A stretch of 5,803 nucleotides of DNA, taken from Pseudomonadota bacterium. Its GTDB lineage: Bacteria > Pseudomonadota > Alphaproteobacteria > UBA2966 > CAIVPW01. The notes beneath the pieces are model-generated. The model did not search any database. It was not told where the DNA came from and saw nothing but the letters and a program-made list of their open reading frames with translations. The DNA is taken from positions 1 to 5,803 of the forward strand of contig JAQBXG010000112.1 in NCBI GenBank assembly GCA_027625125.1. Reading direction: 5' to 3'. A program made the position numbers and the translations under genes. This document shows positions 5,335 through 5,803 of the stretch, piece by piece (within the stretch, counting starts at the first letter, position 1; every line of letters begins with the position of its first letter).

Positions 5335-5352
5335 CGTTAATCATAATTAACG
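5335..5352. promoter_or_regulatory. Candidate CtrA box: CGTTAAT-N4-ATTAACG palindrome
   Basis: Two TTAA motifs (5337-5340 and 5347-5350) separated by six bases sit inside a perfect inverted repeat with 7-bp arms and a CATA centre. The classical CtrA box is TTAA-N7-TTAA, so the spacing is one base short. The left arm continues as TTAATCAT, one mismatch from the TTAACCAT half-site form. It overlaps the candidate ctrA -10 hexamer, which fits negative autoregulation. Confidence 0.6.
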
Positions 5353-5368
5353 CACGAATTGGGGACTC
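5340..5368 (-). promoter_or_regulatory. Candidate ctrA promoter with a GANTC site at -35
   Basis: On the minus strand TATGAT (5345-5340, five of six matches to the -10 consensus) lies 17 bases after a -35 position occupied by GAGTCC, whose first five bases are a GANTC site (5364-5368). GANTC is the CcrM methylation target. In Caulobacter the ctrA P1 promoter has a GANTC near -35 and fires when hemimethylated, and CtrA represses it. The layout here looks the same. The transcript would start about 38 bases before the ctrA ATG. The -35 match to the sigma-70 consensus is poor. Confidence 0.45.
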
Positions 5369-5374
5369 GGGCAA

Positions 5375-5390
5375 GGGAGGATTGCCTCCC
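5375..5390. repeat. GGGAGG/CCTCCC hairpin in the ctrA-fliI gap
   Basis: A perfect 6-bp inverted repeat with a 4-base loop (ATTG), able to form a stable hairpin on either strand. There is no T-run after it, so it is unlikely to be a terminator. Its arms resemble Shine-Dalgarno and anti-Shine-Dalgarno sequences. It could lie in a fliI leader or upstream of the ctrA promoter. Confidence 0.4.
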
Positions 5391-5410
5391 GGCCGCCAAA
5401 TCCGGCTGCT

Positions 5411-5425
5411 TTTACCGAACGTTAA
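5411..5425. promoter_or_regulatory. Candidate CtrA box upstream of fliI (TTTA-N7-TTAA)
   Basis: TTTA (5411-5414), seven bases, then TTAA (5422-5425): the correct 7-base spacing for a CtrA box with one mismatch in the first half. It ends 61 bases before the fliI start codon, a position where CtrA could control fliI. Only three TTAA tetramers exist in the whole window and all lie in this gap. Confidence 0.45.
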
Positions 5426-5476
5426 ACCCAACGGCGCATGCTGGGCGTCGGTCCGGAACCTCCCGCCCGTGCCGAC

Positions 5477-5481
5477 AGGAG
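5477..5481 (+). promoter_or_regulatory. Ribosome binding site that fixes the fliI GTG start
   Basis: AGGAG with a five-base spacer before the GTG at 5487. It decides against the other in-frame GTG at 5469, which has no such site. Confidence 0.7.
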
Positions 5482-5486
5482 CCGCC

Positions 5487-5803
5487 GTGGAAAGCCTCAC
5501 CGCCGAACTGGAGCGCCTCGCCACCCACCATCCATTTGGGCGCGTCGCCGGAATCCAGGGCCTGCTCGTCGAAGTCGCGGGCTTGCACGGCAGCGTCTCG
5601 ATCGGCTCGCGTTGCGAAATCGTCGGCCGGCGCGGTTCGCGCACCGCCTGTGAAGTCGTCGGCTTCCGTGACGGCCACGCATTGGCAATGCCGTTCTCGT
5701 CGCTGGACGGCGTCGGCCTGGGAGCAAAGACCGTCGTGACCGGCGCGGACCCGGTGGTGCATCCGCATTCGTCGTGGCTCGGGCGCATTGTCAACGCGTT
5801 TGG
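5487..5803 (+). CDS. fliI: Flagellum-specific ATPase FliI (partial, N-terminal domain only)
   Basis: The first 105 residues are present and the frame stays open to the right edge. FliI is the ATPase of the flagellar type III export apparatus at the cytoplasmic face of the basal body, working with FliH and FliJ. Visible is the N-terminal beta-barrel domain shared with F1-type ATPases: FGRVAGIQGLLVEVAG (17-32), a SIGSRCEIVGRRG segment, CEVVGFRDGHALAMPFSSLDGV (55-76), and the family hallmark HPHSSWLGRIVNAF just before the catalytic domain. The Walker motifs lie beyond the window, so ATPase competence cannot be judged. The start is a GTG with an AGGAG site five bases upstream. It diverges from ctrA across 192 bases with candidate CtrA boxes; the placement of flagellar export genes beside ctrA suggests cell-cycle control of flagellum assembly. 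The related type III secretion ATPase (SctN) is the main alternative, made less likely by the context. Confidence 0.9.
   Translation, partial: MESLTAELERLATHHPFGRVAGIQGLLVEVAGLHGSVSIGSRCEIVGRRGSRTACEVVGFRDGHALAMPFSSLDGVGLGAKTVVTGADPVVHPHSSWLGRIVNAF

Noticed and set aside
5371..5390. Sigma-54 type -24/-12 promoter near fliI
   Set aside because: GG and GC dinucleotides occur, but the spacing between them does not fit the required 10 bases on either strand.

Overview
The window is GC-rich and tightly packed, and reads as chromosomal core DNA of an alphaproteobacterium. The evidence is a canonical CtrA cell-cycle response regulator, a ChpT-type phosphotransferase and a FliI flagellar ATPase next to each other; this set is characteristic of Alphaproteobacteria. 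The CtrA sequence and the gene mix suggest a Rhodospirillales-like member, but that is inference. I see no rRNA, tRNA, CRISPR array or mobile element.

Left part, minus strand (1-1615): an NAD kinase gene, then a ribosome-hibernation (HPF/RaiA-type) protein, then the start of an alpha/beta hydrolase of the kind usually fused to an OsmC domain, cut by the window edge. They run in one direction with short gaps and may form a stress or redox operon. A rhomboid intramembrane protease (1698-2429, plus) diverges from the NAD kinase and converges on moaA.

Middle (2459-3976): moaA (GTP 3',8-cyclase, first step of molybdenum cofactor synthesis, minus) diverges from a small ModE-type DNA-binding protein (plus). 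The 90-bp gap between them holds an AT-rich dyad that looks like a ModE-type operator. It overlaps a perfect -10 hexamer for moaA and lies between two copies of a 10-bp direct repeat.

Right part (3973-5803): the ModE-like gene overlaps chpT by the tetramer GTGA, so the two are probably translationally coupled. ChpT is the phosphotransferase that in characterised alphaproteobacteria passes phosphate from CckA to CtrA. ctrA lies on the opposite strand, and the two genes meet tail to tail, sharing one CTAG that supplies both stop codons. ctrA then diverges from fliI (partial). The gap between ctrA and fliI contains all three TTAA tetramers of the whole window, arranged as candidate CtrA boxes, plus a GANTC (CcrM-type methylation) site at the -35 position of a candidate ctrA promoter.

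No wholly unknown gene system is evident; every substantial gene belongs to a known family. The most interesting material is architectural: the shared-stop chpT/ctrA pair, the coupling of a molybdate-type regulator to a cell-cycle phosphotransferase gene, and the regulatory layout of the two divergent intergenic regions.
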